Positions 23,357-31,385 of a stretch of DNA of 32,066 nucleotides are shown one piece after another. The position numbers and the translations under genes are program-made. The notes below the pieces were generated by a model. It was not told the origin of the DNA, made no database searches, and saw nothing but the letters and a program-made list of their open reading frames with translations. The stretch is taken from contig JAMCZK010000012.1 of the NCBI GenBank assembly GCA_023485685.1, positions 1 to 32,066 on the forward strand, in the 5' to 3' direction. Numbering within the stretch: the stretch's first letter is position 1; every line of letters begins with the position of its first letter. The DNA is from Chloroflexota bacterium (GTDB lineage Bacteria > Chloroflexota > Anaerolineae > Anaerolineales > UBA11579).

Positions 23357-25600
23357 TCAGCGCCGATCTCGAAAGCCGCCGCGCCCACCGCTGCCGCGGT
23401 CTCCACCGCGTCCGCCATCGCGGCGCCCGACGCCAGGCCGTCCGCCGCGGTCGCCACCCGGCCGCCGGCCACCGCCGCCCTTATCGCGCTCGCGGGCTTC
23501 TTCGGGGGTCCAACCCTCGAGGACAGCCTGCCGGCTGAGACGGATCTTGCCGCTCGGATCGATATCCGTGATCATCACCGTGAGTTCGTCGCCTACTTTT
23601 GCTACCGATTCGACGGATTCCACTCGCGTGCTATCCAGTTGGGAAATATGCACCATGCCATCCGTGCCGGGCATGATTTCGACAAAGGCGCCGAAATCCG
23701 TGGTGCGCACGACTTTGCCTGTGTAGATTTTGCCGATCTCGGGCGTCTCGGTCAGCGCTTCGATGCGCTCACGCGCCATCTGGGCTGCAGCTCCATCATC
23801 GGAAGCGATGAACACCGAGCCGTCGTCGGAAATGTCGATCTTGGCTCCGGTTTCTTCCTGGATGGCACGAATGGTCTTGCCGCCTGGGCCAATGATTGCG
23901 CCGATCTTCTCCACCGGCACCATCACGATCGTGATGCGCGGGGCATGCGGCTTCAACTCAGGGCGCGGCGCGGGAAGGACTTCAAGCATCTTGTCCAGGA
24001 TGTGCTTGCGCCCGGCTTTCGCCTGCTGCAGTGCTTCTGCCATCATCTGTGTGGTCAGTCCGGAGATCTTGATGTCCATCTGCAAGGCAGTGATGCCTTT
24101 GTCGGTACCGGCCACTTTGAAATCCATATCGCCCAGGTGGTCCTCGATGCCCTGGATGTCGCTAAGGATCTTGTAATTGCTGCCATCGGTGATCAGCCCC
24201 ATGGCGATGCCGGAAACGGGCGCTTTGATCGGCACGCCCGTATCCATCAGCGCAAGTGTGGAGCCGCAGACAGAGGCCATCGATGTCGATCCGTTTGAAG
24301 ATAGGCACTCTGAAACCAGACGTAAGGTGTAAGGAAATTCTTTTTCGGGAGGAATCACAGGCACCAAAGCGCGCTCGGCCAATGCGCCGTGTCCGATTTC
24401 TCGCCGGGAAGAACCGCGCAGGAATTTGACTTCGCCGGTGGAGAAAGGTGGAAAGTTGTAGTGGTGCATGTAGCGTTTCAATTCGATGGGGGACAGCGTG
24501 TCCAACTCTTGAGCTTCACGAGGCGTGCCCAACGTGGCCAGGGTGAGCACTTGCGTCTCCCCGCGAGTGAAGAGTCCCGAGCCATGGGCGCGGGGACTGT
24601 AGTCCACTTCGCACCAGATGGGGCGGATCTCGGTAGGTTTGCGTCCATCCGGGCGGATACCCTGCTCGAGGATGCGGCGGCGCACCACAACCTTCTCAGC
24701 CGCAGTGTAGGCTTCCTTTACGTTGGCGGCAAGCTCCACATCTTCAGGTGCCAATTCCGCGACAACAGTGTCGCGCAGCGCGTCAATGGCCGCATATTGT
24801 TCCGCCTTGCCCAAGCCTTTGTTGAAGATTTCTTCCAATTCCGACTGGCTGCGCGCCAAAACTTTCTGCTTTAGATCTTCGGGTACGGCAAAATGCTGAT
24901 AGTCGCGCTTAGCCTTGCCGACTTCCTGGGCCATTTGCAATTGCAGATCGATGAGGGGTTGGATCGCCTTGTGCGCTTCCTCAAGCGCGGACACTATGGT
25001 GTCTTCATCCACTTCGTTGGCGCCGCATTCCACCATCAGGATGGCGTCGCGGGTGCCCGCCACGCGCAGATCCAGATCGGATTGCTCGAGCTGCGGGTAG
25101 GTTGGATTGATGACGAAGCCTCCATTGACGCGCCCTACGCGTACCGCGCCGACCGGTCCGTTCCAGGGGATGTCGGAGATCATCAATGCTGCGGATGCCG
25201 CGTTGACTGCAATGACGTCGATGACATTTTCCTCATCCGCAGATAAGGAATACATGATCACCTGCACTTCATTGCGCAGGTCCTTGGGAAACAGCGGGCG
25301 TAGCGGGCGATCGGTGAGGCGCGCAGTCAGGATGGCGCTCTCGCTCGGACGCCCTTCGCGGCGGAAGAACGAACCGGGGATCTTGCCTCCGGCGTACATA
25401 CGCTCTTCGTAATCGACGCTAAGGGGGAAAAAATCGATGCCCGCGCGGGGCGCAGGCGACATGGTGGCGGTCGCCAGGATCAGCGTATCGCCCAGGCGGG
25501 CCGTGACGGCGCCGCCGGCTTGGCCAGCCAGCTTGCCGGTGGCAAAGGTCAGCTCCTGGTTGCCTACCTTCGTGGAAAACTTCTTTGATTCGGGTTGCAT
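23357..25600 (-). CDS. pnp: Polyribonucleotide nucleotidyltransferase
   Basis: A trimeric phosphorolytic 3'-5' exoribonuclease of RNA decay. It is 747 residues with two RNase PH-like domains (first with [16 protein letters not shown], second with [13 protein letters not shown]). A KH domain follows near 555-610 ([20 protein letters not shown]), then an S1 domain near 620-695 ([20 protein letters not shown]). The last ~40 residues are an Arg/Gly-rich tail, seen as an RNA-binding extension in other proteins. AAGGAG precedes the ATG. It lies downstream of rpsO, the usual order. Confidence 0.96.
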   Translation of the reverse strand: MQPESKKFSTKVGNQELTFATGKLAGQAGGAVTARLGDTLILATATMSPAPRAGIDFFPLSVDYEERMYAGGKIPGSFFRREGRPSESAILTARLTDRPLRPLFPKDLRNEVQVIMYSLSADEENVIDVIAVNAASAALMISDIPWNGPVGAVRVGRVNGGFVINPTYPQLEQSDLDLRVAGTRDAILMVECGANEVDEDTIVSALEEAHKAIQPLIDLQLQMAQEVGKAKRDYQHFAVPEDLKQKVLARSQSELEEIFNKGLGKAEQYAAIDALRDTVVAELAPEDVELAANVKEAYTAAEKVVVRRRILEQGIRPDGRKPTEIRPIWCEVDYSPRAHGSGLFTRGETQVLTLATLGTPREAQELDTLSPIELKRYMHHYNFPPFSTGEVKFLRGSSRREIGHGALAERALVPVIPPEKEFPYTLRLVSECLSSNGSTSMASVCGSTLALMDTGVPIKAPVSGIAMGLITDGSNYKILSDIQGIEDHLGDMDFKVAGTDKGITALQMDIKISGLTTQMMAEALQQAKAGRKHILDKMLEVLPAPRPELKPHAPRITIVMVPVEKIGAIIGPGGKTIRAIQEETGAKIDISDDGSVFIASDDGAAAQMARERIEALTETPEIGKIYTGKVVRTTDFGAFVEIMPGTDGMVHISQLDSTRVESVESVAKVGDELTVMITDIDPSGKIRLSRQAVLEGWTPEEARERDKGGGGRRPGGDRGGRPGVGRRDGGRGGDRGSGGRGGFRDRR

Positions 25601-25709
25601 AGATGCTCCTTAGGCTTGTTCAGCCTGCAGCCCGCTAGTTCAGGAACTGGAATTTGATTACAAACGAGAGGTTGCCGCAAGGCGCACTCGATATTTGTAC
25701 CCATATTCC

Positions 25710-25730
25710 AATGCCTAACCAGCAGGCATT
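25710..25730 (-). promoter_or_regulatory. Hairpin in the pnp leader
   Basis: AATGCCT (25710-25716) and AGGCATT (25724-25730) form a perfect 7-bp stem about 110 bases upstream of pnp. In Escherichia coli a pnp leader stem is processed in autoregulation. A similar role here is only an inference. Confidence 0.35.
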
Positions 25731-25799
25731 TCTAGTTGACTAGGTGGATGGTTTTGGTGTTTTCTCTTTACCGCTCGCCCCCGGGATGGCCGCAACAAA

Positions 25800-25826
25800 T
25801 GTGGCTGGCCTTTTAAGCCAGCCACA
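25800..25826 (-). terminator. Stem-loop after rpsO
   Basis: TGTGGCTGGC (25800-25809) and GCCAGCCACA (25817-25826) form a perfect 10-bp stem just past the rpsO stop on the minus strand. It has only a weak T run, so it may be a partial terminator or a processing site between rpsO and pnp. Confidence 0.65.
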
Positions 25827-25829
25827 TTA

Positions 25830-26105
25830 TTAACTCTTTCGGCGAATCTTCAGGCGATCGGCAAGGGCCACGTAGCCCTCGTAATTGCTCCGGCGCAAGT
25901 ATTCCAGCAGTCGGCGGCGCTGGCCAACCATACTAAGCAAACCACGCCGTGAAGCTGCATCTTTATTGTGGGTCTGCAGATGGTTGGTGAGCTGTTCGAT
26001 GCGGCTGGTAAGCAAGGCTACCTGAACCTCTGCGGATCCGGTATCGCCTTCGTTGCGGTGGAACTCTTGAATAACTTGCGTTTTCTTTTCTTTTGGCAGT
26101 GGCAT
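25830..26105 (-). CDS. rpsO: 30S ribosomal protein S15
   Basis: A primary 16S rRNA-binding protein of the small subunit platform. It is 91 residues, the standard length. The family core is complete: EVQVALLTSRIEQLTNHLQ, then KDAASRRGLLSMVGQRRRLL and YLRR. Two differences from common S15 are GSAE for GSPE and ADRLKIRR at the end. AAGGAGA lies about 10 bases before the ATG. It is followed by pnp. Confidence 0.96.
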   Translation of the reverse strand: MPLPKEKKTQVIQEFHRNEGDTGSAEVQVALLTSRIEQLTNHLQTHNKDAASRRGLLSMVGQRRRLLEYLRRSNYEGYVALADRLKIRRKS

Positions 26106-26206
26106 GACGTCTGCGTCTCCTTTTGTGCAGGTCTCCAGGCAAGCAGCCGTAGCCGCTTGCCGGTCGAGTCGAAAACAAATTATACCTTATATGAAAAGTA
26201 AGAAGA

Positions 26207-27001
26207 TTACTTGATTAAAGACCGCAAACGCTCGCGGCTTTCATCGGGCAGAGCCTTAAATACCTGACGAGCTAGCCAGCGGGCGCCCTCGCTGGGAGTC
26301 TCCGCGAGGATCTGTTGAAGGAAGAATTCGGTTTCCTTTGAGCTGAGGCGGGCTACCGCGATCAGCAAGTCTGCCAGTTCGGGCCGGATTTTTCTATCGG
26401 GATCTTTGCATGGTTCTGCAAGTAGGTCAAACAATTTTGGCAGATTGGAGAATTGGTTGTCAAAGAGTAAATTTCGTAGCACACCCAGAGCCAGGATTTG
26501 CCTACGCGAATCTTTACTTGCCATAAGAATGGCTGCAAACTCCAGCAGTTCTGATTGATTGTGGGTGCGAAGCGTTTTGGTGCCGCTGGAAGCCAACTGG
26601 GGGACCAGGAATTGTTCACGGTTTTCCTGCGCCCAGCTTGCTAGGCGGTTCGTGATTTCGGTTGGCACGTCTGTGGGTACAGAGCCCAGCAGATAGATTG
26701 CCAGCAAGCGAGTCTCGAGGTTGGGCCTTGCCCAAAGCCCATCAGCAATTTTTATGGCTTCAGCAGGATATTGTTTGGCCTGTAGGCTCAGCTCCAGTTG
26801 TAACTGCTTGAGCAAAGGTGGCGGCACTTCGTAACTCGCGAGCACAGGTCGCATACCCTTAACCCGGCCCTGGCGATGGACGGGGACCTCGTGATTCCTT
26901 AGCAAATCTTCAATGCCGCGCAGGTAGTTGGCTGGCTGCTGAAATAAATCCGAAAGTTGCACCACCTGCTGCTGCAGACGGCCAAGTTCGACGGCAGGCA
27001 T
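26207..27001 (-). CDS. HEAT-repeat-like helical protein, distantly AlkD-like
   Basis: A 264-residue soluble protein that looks all-helical, made of repeating Leu/Ala helix pairs. Segments such as IKIADGLWARPNLETRLLAIYLLG and the later RKIRPELADLLIAVARL have the spacing of HEAT-type units seen in the DNA alkylation repair (AlkD) superfamily. A specific catalytic residue cannot be pointed out, so a repair role is not claimed. Its start lies 2 bases after the stop of the LOG-family gene, so the two are translated together. Confidence 0.6.
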   Translation of the reverse strand: MPAVELGRLQQQVVQLSDLFQQPANYLRGIEDLLRNHEVPVHRQGRVKGMRPVLASYEVPPPLLKQLQLELSLQAKQYPAEAIKIADGLWARPNLETRLLAIYLLGSVPTDVPTEITNRLASWAQENREQFLVPQLASSGTKTLRTHNQSELLEFAAILMASKDSRRQILALGVLRNLLFDNQFSNLPKLFDLLAEPCKDPDRKIRPELADLLIAVARLSSKETEFFLQQILAETPSEGARWLARQVFKALPDESRERLRSLIK

Positions 27002-27003
27002 GA

Positions 27004-27537
27004 TTAGGGTTGCGGCAGCATAGAAACAGCTGACCCGATATTTGGTGCAAAACTAAGCAGGTCACGATGCCCAACTGGGATGTTGGCGTTCATTTCGGTA
27101 TAGATGGTCACGAAGACTCGACGCCAGCCATCGCCTATGAGGATGAGTGGGCGCGCGGGGAGTGACTGGGTCTGCATCTGGCTCCACATGGTCGCGATCT
27201 CAGCCAACGTGCCTACGCCACCGGGCAGTGCAAGGGCGGCGTCGCAGCTCTCGATGAGGCAATACAGGCGTTCACGCAGGGTTGGAAGGCGGCGTTCCTC
27301 ACCAACCCAAGCGTTCGCCCTGGCTTTGCGCCATACCTCGATTTGGTCGCAGGTGACGCCGATGGTATGGCCGCCGGCCTCTGCAGCCCCGCGAGAAACG
27401 GCTTCCATGGTGCCCATATAGCCCCCCGTGATTACAACGTGGCTGGCGTTCGCTAGCAACTCACCAAGGCGATGAGCTTCTTTGTAGGCCGCTTCACCGG
27501 GAACAGGAGAAGCGGAGCCGAATACAGTGATATTCAT
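27004..27537 (-). CDS. LOG-family protein (nucleotide phosphoribohydrolase-like)
   Basis: A 177-residue cytosolic Rossmann protein. It carries the LOG signature PGGVGTLAE, which in characterised members cleaves ribose-phosphate from cytokinin or nucleoside monophosphates. The companion motif appears as GGYMGTMEAVSRGA, where GGGxxGLMG is usual. The family was formerly labelled lysine decarboxylase; no pyridoxal site is present. Activity towards ordinary nucleotides is the most likely role. AAGG from the adjacent REP element lies 10 bases before the ATG and may serve as the ribosome-binding site. Confidence 0.85.
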   Translation of the reverse strand: MNITVFGSASPVPGEAAYKEAHRLGELLANASHVVITGGYMGTMEAVSRGAAEAGGHTIGVTCDQIEVWRKARANAWVGEERRLPTLRERLYCLIESCDAALALPGGVGTLAEIATMWSQMQTQSLPARPLILIGDGWRRVFVTIYTEMNANIPVGHRDLLSFAPNIGSAVSMLPQP

Positions 27538-27545
27538 TTCTTTAG

Positions 27546-27602
27546 AACCTTGCGAAGGTTGATGAAAGACAAGTTAATCTTTCAAATACCCTTCGCAAGG
27601 TT
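27546..27602. repeat. REP inverted pair between LOG and methyltransferase genes
   Basis: AACCTTGCGAAGGTT (27546-27560) and CCTTCGCAAGGTT (27590-27602) flank a perfect inner stem TGAAAGA (27563) and TCTTTCA (27578) with an 8-base loop. The right half encodes the end of the methyltransferase (NLAKGI and stop). Confidence 0.9.
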
Positions 27603-28490
27603 AGATATCCGTTTTTCCGCTAATTTCACATAGCTCCTGCTGGTTTCGTATCCCACGTAAGCGCGACTTGTCGCCAGCGCGGCCAATGCCGTCTGGCCGC
27701 TGCCCATGAAAGGGTCGAGCACGACTTCACCGATATACGTGTAGAGTTCGATCAGGCGTTGCGGCAGCTCTTGCGGAAAGGGCGCCGGGTGGCCGATTCG
27801 TTTTGCGGAAACCGCGGGAAAGGTCCAGACGCTTTTGCTGTTCTGGAGGAACGCCTCCTTGCTGATGCTGTTTTTACGGTCGGCCGGCTTGGGGCGGCCA
27901 AAACTACCCTTGCTAAAGACCAAAATGTATTCGTGCACGTCGCGCAGTGTGGGGTTGCTGGCGCTGCGCCACGATCCCCAGGCCGTGGAGACACTGGAGC
28001 TGGCGGCCTTGTCCCAGATGATCTCGCCGCGCATTAGAAAACCCAACGAAAGCAGATCGCTGATGATGAAGGCATGCAGGGGTATGTATGGTTTGCGCCC
28101 CAGATTGGCGACGTTGATGCAGGCGCGGCCGCCGGGCGCCAGCACGCGTAGAGTTTCGGCCCAGACGCGGCGCAGCATGGCGAGATATTTGTCTAGTTTG
28201 AGGTTCTTGTCATATTCTTTTCCAGCGTTGTAGGGAGGTGAGGTAACCATCAGGTGCACGCAAGAATCAGGCAGCTCGTGCATATTTTCGCTGCTGTGGG
28301 TGAAAATATGGTTGCGTGCAGGCGCAGGCAACGGATTTTCGATGTATTTAACGGGGTCTTCAGTGGGCTGATCCGCGTAAAGCGAGCTTTTATAAAACGC
28401 ACTAGCGTCGTGGTTTACGCGGCCTGCAGTGCCGAACGAGGAGCTGCGAGTGCCTTTTTGGCGATGTGAAGGCTCCCTGTTGGCTGGCAT
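27582..28490 (-). CDS. Beta-class DNA methyltransferase (N4-cytosine or N6-adenine)
   Basis: A 302-residue SAM-dependent DNA methyltransferase. The catalytic motif TSPPYN is at 83-87 and precedes the SAM-binding motif DPFMGSGQTA at 259-268; this order defines the beta class. TSPPY is common in N4-cytosine enzymes but also occurs in some N6-adenine ones. The region between, about 150-240, is the likely target-recognition part. No restriction endonuclease gene is adjacent, so it looks like an orphan. ATG at 28488-28490 is chosen; upstream extension would overlap the acyltransferase gene. The last codons (LAKGI) come from a REP palindrome. Confidence 0.85.
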   Translation of the reverse strand: MPANREPSHRQKGTRSSSFGTAGRVNHDASAFYKSSLYADQPTEDPVKYIENPLPAPARNHIFTHSSENMHELPDSCVHLMVTSPPYNAGKEYDKNLKLDKYLAMLRRVWAETLRVLAPGGRACINVANLGRKPYIPLHAFIISDLLSLGFLMRGEIIWDKAASSSVSTAWGSWRSASNPTLRDVHEYILVFSKGSFGRPKPADRKNSISKEAFLQNSKSVWTFPAVSAKRIGHPAPFPQELPQRLIELYTYIGEVVLDPFMGSGQTALAALATSRAYVGYETSRSYVKLAEKRISNLAKGI

Positions 28491-28539
28491 ATCCACACTG
28501 TAACCGAAACCGCGCGCCGCGGCAAGAATTGTGCTTTTC

Positions 28540-29634
28540 TTAATTTGGCCAGATGGCTCCCGCGCGCACGATCCCGCCAGCGGGTACATCCCCCTTTATC
28601 GTAGCGCCGTTGCCAACACGCGCCCCTGCGCCGATGCGAACGTTCAGATTAATCGTCGCGCCCATGCCAATGAGCGTGCCTTCGCCTATTGATACGGCGC
28701 CGGCGAGAATCGCCCCTGGCGCCAGGTTGACGTAGTCGGCCAGTACGCAGTCGTGCGAGACGACAGCGCTGGTGTTCACGATGCAGCCAATGCCCAGCCT
28801 TGCCGAGGAGCCGATATATGCGTGCGGAAATACCTGCGCACCTGCACCTAATTCGGCGTTCGGCTCAACAACCGCGCTAGGATGAATGAGGACGGGAAAT
28901 TCGAAACCCGCGTTTCGCAGTTTATCGAAGATCAGCATTCGGCTGCTCATGGCGCCGATACCGCCCACTGCATTCAACGCCAGCTTGCAGCCTGCGGCGC
29001 GGATTGCCGCTAGCGCGTTTTCCCCACCGAGGACATTGCTGTCCAGCACGCGGTCGCCGGGCTGGCGACCATCGTCGATAACGCCGATCAGTGTATATCC
29101 GCCCGCGGCGCGCAACAAGTCGATGACTGCTTTACCGTGACCGCCAGCGCCGTAGACAATGACGGAGTTCGGCTCTTTAGCTATTGTGGGGACGGGAAGG
29201 TTTTCGCGTCGGCTGCCTTTTGCCACTACGGCGCGAACTTGTTGCTCCGTGATAATAGGGCCGATTGGTAGGGTGGATAAATCCAGCTTTTCTTTTTGGG
29301 CCAATTGCAACGCTGGTTGCGTGATGCGCAGCCCATCAGGGAGGCCAACCGCCTTCGTTTGCTTTTCCTTCTTTGGTGGCTTCCAGTCTTTAGATTCGGC
29401 CAAATAGCAGAGGGTCGCTCCGGCTTTTATTAGCTCACCAGGTTGAGCGGTTACTCCGACCAGGTATCCAGCTTTTCCTGCAGTCAGTTCAAAGGTGGAT
29501 TTCGTAGTCTCCAGCGTCGCCAGTAAAGCGCCGGCTTTCACCTTTTGCCCCGGCTTGGTATGGTAAGCAACCAGGCGGGCTTCGTTTTCGTTTGGGTTGA
29601 TGAGAGGAATGGTTACCGCGATGGCCGCGCTCAT
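28540..29634 (-). CDS. Fusion: lipoyl domain, E3-binding domain and NeuD/PglD-type acyltransferase
   Basis: A 364-residue three-part protein. Residues 5-80 are a lipoyl/biotinyl domain with Lys45 in LETTKSTFE, at the position of the lipoyl Lys in ETDKA. Residues 102-137 match the peripheral-subunit (E3)-binding domain, starting LRITQPALQLAQKEKLDLS. Residues 157 onward are a NeuD/PglD-type sugar acyltransferase: a Rossmann N-part with VIVYGAGGHGKAVIDLL, then left-handed beta-helix hexapeptides with the probable base His in VSHDCVLADYVNLAPG. The E2 catalytic domain with its HxxxDG motif is absent. ATG at 29634 is 7 bases after the E1 beta stop, so they are coupled. Acyl transfer from lipoate to an acceptor is inferred. 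Confidence 0.8.
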   Translation of the reverse strand: MSAAIAVTIPLINPNENEARLVAYHTKPGQKVKAGALLATLETTKSTFELTAGKAGYLVGVTAQPGELIKAGATLCYLAESKDWKPPKKEKQTKAVGLPDGLRITQPALQLAQKEKLDLSTLPIGPIITEQQVRAVVAKGSRRENLPVPTIAKEPNSVIVYGAGGHGKAVIDLLRAAGGYTLIGVIDDGRQPGDRVLDSNVLGGENALAAIRAAGCKLALNAVGGIGAMSSRMLIFDKLRNAGFEFPVLIHPSAVVEPNAELGAGAQVFPHAYIGSSARLGIGCIVNTSAVVSHDCVLADYVNLAPGAILAGAVSIGEGTLIGMGATINLNVRIGAGARVGNGATIKGDVPAGGIVRAGAIWPN

Positions 29635-29641
29635 GGTCGCT

Positions 29642-30691
29642 TTATACCATCCTTCGCGCGACAGCGATGATGTCATCCACACCGGGGAGCGTCTTGTCCT
29701 CGAGGGGCGCTGATGCCGGGATCGGCATGTCGGCGGCCGCCACGCGTTGGGCGGCTTTCAGCTGCCCGGGAAAAGCCTGAACTGCGCGGGCGAATACTTC
29801 CGCACCCCAGCCCAATGTGTAATTGCCCTCTTCAATGGCAAGCAAGCGCTGGCTACGTTCTAGCGATTGCTGCAGTGAAAGTTCGAGTGCACCATCTGCC
29901 GAGAAAGGAGCAAGCTGGCTGGGGACAACTAGTTCGCAGAAGATTTCATGCTCGAAGGCGAGGCGCAGCAATGCTTCGCGGGCCAACTCGGCCATGTAGC
30001 CATAAGCGGTCAGCGTGATTACTGGGGGCGACGCTCCTTTGAGCCGCAACGTGTGGGTGGTTGCGTAGCTATCTTTGCGGTTGTGGATTTCGACTTCGAA
30101 ATCCTTCAAGGCTTCCCTGTCCAGAACCGGTTTCAAGTACAGCAATTTGTTTTCGATGAAAAGCACGGGGCCAGGGTCTTCCACGATGGCTTTATGCAGC
30201 ATGTCGCCTGGGTCGGCCAATGTGTTGGCGGCCAGCGTCCGTAAACCGGGCATGCCGAGAAACAGTTTTTCCAGCGTTTGGCTGTGAGTGGGGCCGTATC
30301 CGCGGCGGCCGCCCATGGGAGTGCGGATGACCAAGGGCACTTCGACCTGGTCGTTATACATGCTGCGGAATTTGCTCAAGCTGTTGATAACCTGGTCGGC
30401 GATGAGCGTGGTGAAATCGCCGAACATGATTTCGGCCACCGGGCGCAGGCCGCGTAACGCCATGCCTGCGGCCACGCCTACGATGGCAGCCTCCGAAACG
30501 GGGCTGGTCCATACGCGCTCGGGATATTTGCTGGACAGACCCTTGCTGACCTTGAATGCGCCACCGTAGGGATCGAGCAGGTCTTCACCGATCAGATAAA
30601 CGCGCCCGTCCTCGGCGAAGGCCTGATGCAGGCCGCGATTGAGGGAATCCAGGACAGTCTGCCTTGCGGAGCTTGGCTTTGAAGTCACCAT
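29642..30691 (-). CDS. 2-oxoacid dehydrogenase E1 component, beta subunit
   Basis: A 349-residue transketolase-like protein that pairs with the E1 alpha subunit to decarboxylate a 2-oxoacid with thiamine diphosphate and load the acyl group on lipoyl-lysine. Visible family segments are VYLIGEDLLDPYGGAFKVSKG, SEAAIVGVAAGMALRG, GRRGYGPTHSQTLEKLF and LLAIEEGNYTLGWGAE. The substrate (pyruvate, branched-chain or other) cannot be read from sequence. ATG at 30689-30691 is preferred; an upstream TTG at 30727 would run through the REP copy. Next in the operon is the lipoyl/acyltransferase fusion. Confidence 0.88.
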   Translation of the reverse strand: MVTSKPSSARQTVLDSLNRGLHQAFAEDGRVYLIGEDLLDPYGGAFKVSKGLSSKYPERVWTSPVSEAAIVGVAAGMALRGLRPVAEIMFGDFTTLIADQVINSLSKFRSMYNDQVEVPLVIRTPMGGRRGYGPTHSQTLEKLFLGMPGLRTLAANTLADPGDMLHKAIVEDPGPVLFIENKLLYLKPVLDREALKDFEVEIHNRKDSYATTHTLRLKGASPPVITLTAYGYMAELAREALLRLAFEHEIFCELVVPSQLAPFSADGALELSLQQSLERSQRLLAIEEGNYTLGWGAEVFARAVQAFPGQLKAAQRVAAADMPIPASAPLEDKTLPGVDDIIAVARRMV

Positions 30692-30705
30692 TCGAACTAG
30701 TTCAA

Positions 30706-30816
30706 CCCTTTGCAAGGCTGGAGACAACCCGGCATCGCCTTGCGAAGAGCTTGCCCTGAGCAGAGCGAAGGGGTGGACTTGAAACCATCATCGCCGTACG
30801 TTAACCCTTCGCAAGG
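30706..30816. repeat. REP cluster at the 3' side of the transposase gene
   Basis: A variant CCTTTGCAAGG (30707-30717), then CCTTGCGAAGA (30738-30748, last base diverged), then CCTTCGCAAGG (30806-30816). Between the last two lies a GCCCTGAGCAGAGCGAAGGGG block of another common repeat type. The right copy encodes the end of the transposase (SLAKG). Confidence 0.85.
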
Positions 30817-31370
30817 CTGGAATGAACGTATTTTTCATATTCTTTTGGGTTATCAAAAAACCGCAAAACTAAATTGCCTTGGTTATCTGTCTTTTGGTCA
30901 ATCCACCCAAGATATTTGCTGTATTTCCACTGTTCAGGTTTTTTCGTCAATCCAGCCTTAACCGGGTTTAGATGAATATAGCAGCAAAGTTGTAAGGCAT
31001 ATTCATCAGTTTCAATCAGTCTGAATTTGGCGCGACTTTCAAATAAAGTACCAGTTCGATTTTGCTGCTGGTTGAAAGCTTGTGAGTAGCTGTTGAATAA
31101 TTTTTGAACGAAACGGGAGGCTTGCTCTCGATTTTCCGTTTCAATAAGAAAATGATAATGGGTTGGCATAAGACAATAGACAACCACTGTGACGCCGAGT
31201 TGAGTACTGTAGTCCGTCATCCGGTTCAGTAAAAAATCATAATTATCGCCTGAAGTAAAAATTGCTTGCCTGTTGACGCCCTGATTGTAAACGTGAAAGT
31301 AGATGCGTTCGCCGTCTGGGATTTGGCCAGCCTTGCGAAGGGCTGACTCGCTAAGACTTGAAGACTTCAT
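30801..31370 (-). CDS. REP-associated tyrosine transposase (Y1 HUH, RAYT)
   Basis: A 189-residue single-strand DNA nicking/joining enzyme of the IS200-like Y1 family. His71 and His73 in PTHYHFLIE form the HUH metal site. Tyr131 in CCYIHLNPVKAGL is the likely nucleophile by family pattern. FHVYNQGVNRQAIF near the N-terminus is also typical. RAYTs are known to bind and cut REP palindromes, and here REP copies bound the gene. The first residues (ESALRKAG) and last residues (SSLAKG) are themselves encoded by REP sequence. Its ATG overlaps the E1 alpha TGA as ATGA. It looks intact. Confidence 0.9.
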   Translation of the reverse strand: MKSSSLSESALRKAGQIPDGERIYFHVYNQGVNRQAIFTSGDNYDFLLNRMTDYSTQLGVTVVVYCLMPTHYHFLIETENREQASRFVQKLFNSYSQAFNQQQNRTGTLFESRAKFRLIETDEYALQLCCYIHLNPVKAGLTKKPEQWKYSKYLGWIDQKTDNQGNLVLRFFDNPKEYEKYVHSSLAKG

Positions 31371-31385
31371 TCAACCTTCGCAAGG
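31329..31385. repeat. REP inverted pair at the 5' side of the transposase gene
   Basis: CCTTGCGAAGG (31331-31341), within CAGCCTTGCGAAGGGCTG, and CCTTCGCAAGG (31375-31385) enclose a TGAAG/CTTCA mini-stem. The pair covers both the start of the transposase gene and the end of E1 alpha. Confidence 0.9.

Larger units (their letters stand above)
30706..31385 (-). mobile_element. REP-bounded RAYT element inserted between E1 alpha and E1 beta
   Basis: Five palindrome copies (30707, 30738, 30806 on one side; 31331, 31375 on the other) bound one Y1 transposase gene. The ~680-base unit sits in the otherwise contiguous E1 alpha/E1 beta operon, in the same orientation. It has no internal terminator that I can see. 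Confidence 0.75.

Noticed and set aside
30660-30671. CCTTGCGGAG as another REP copy
   Set aside because: It falls in conserved-looking E1 beta coding sequence, differs from the core and has no partner arm.
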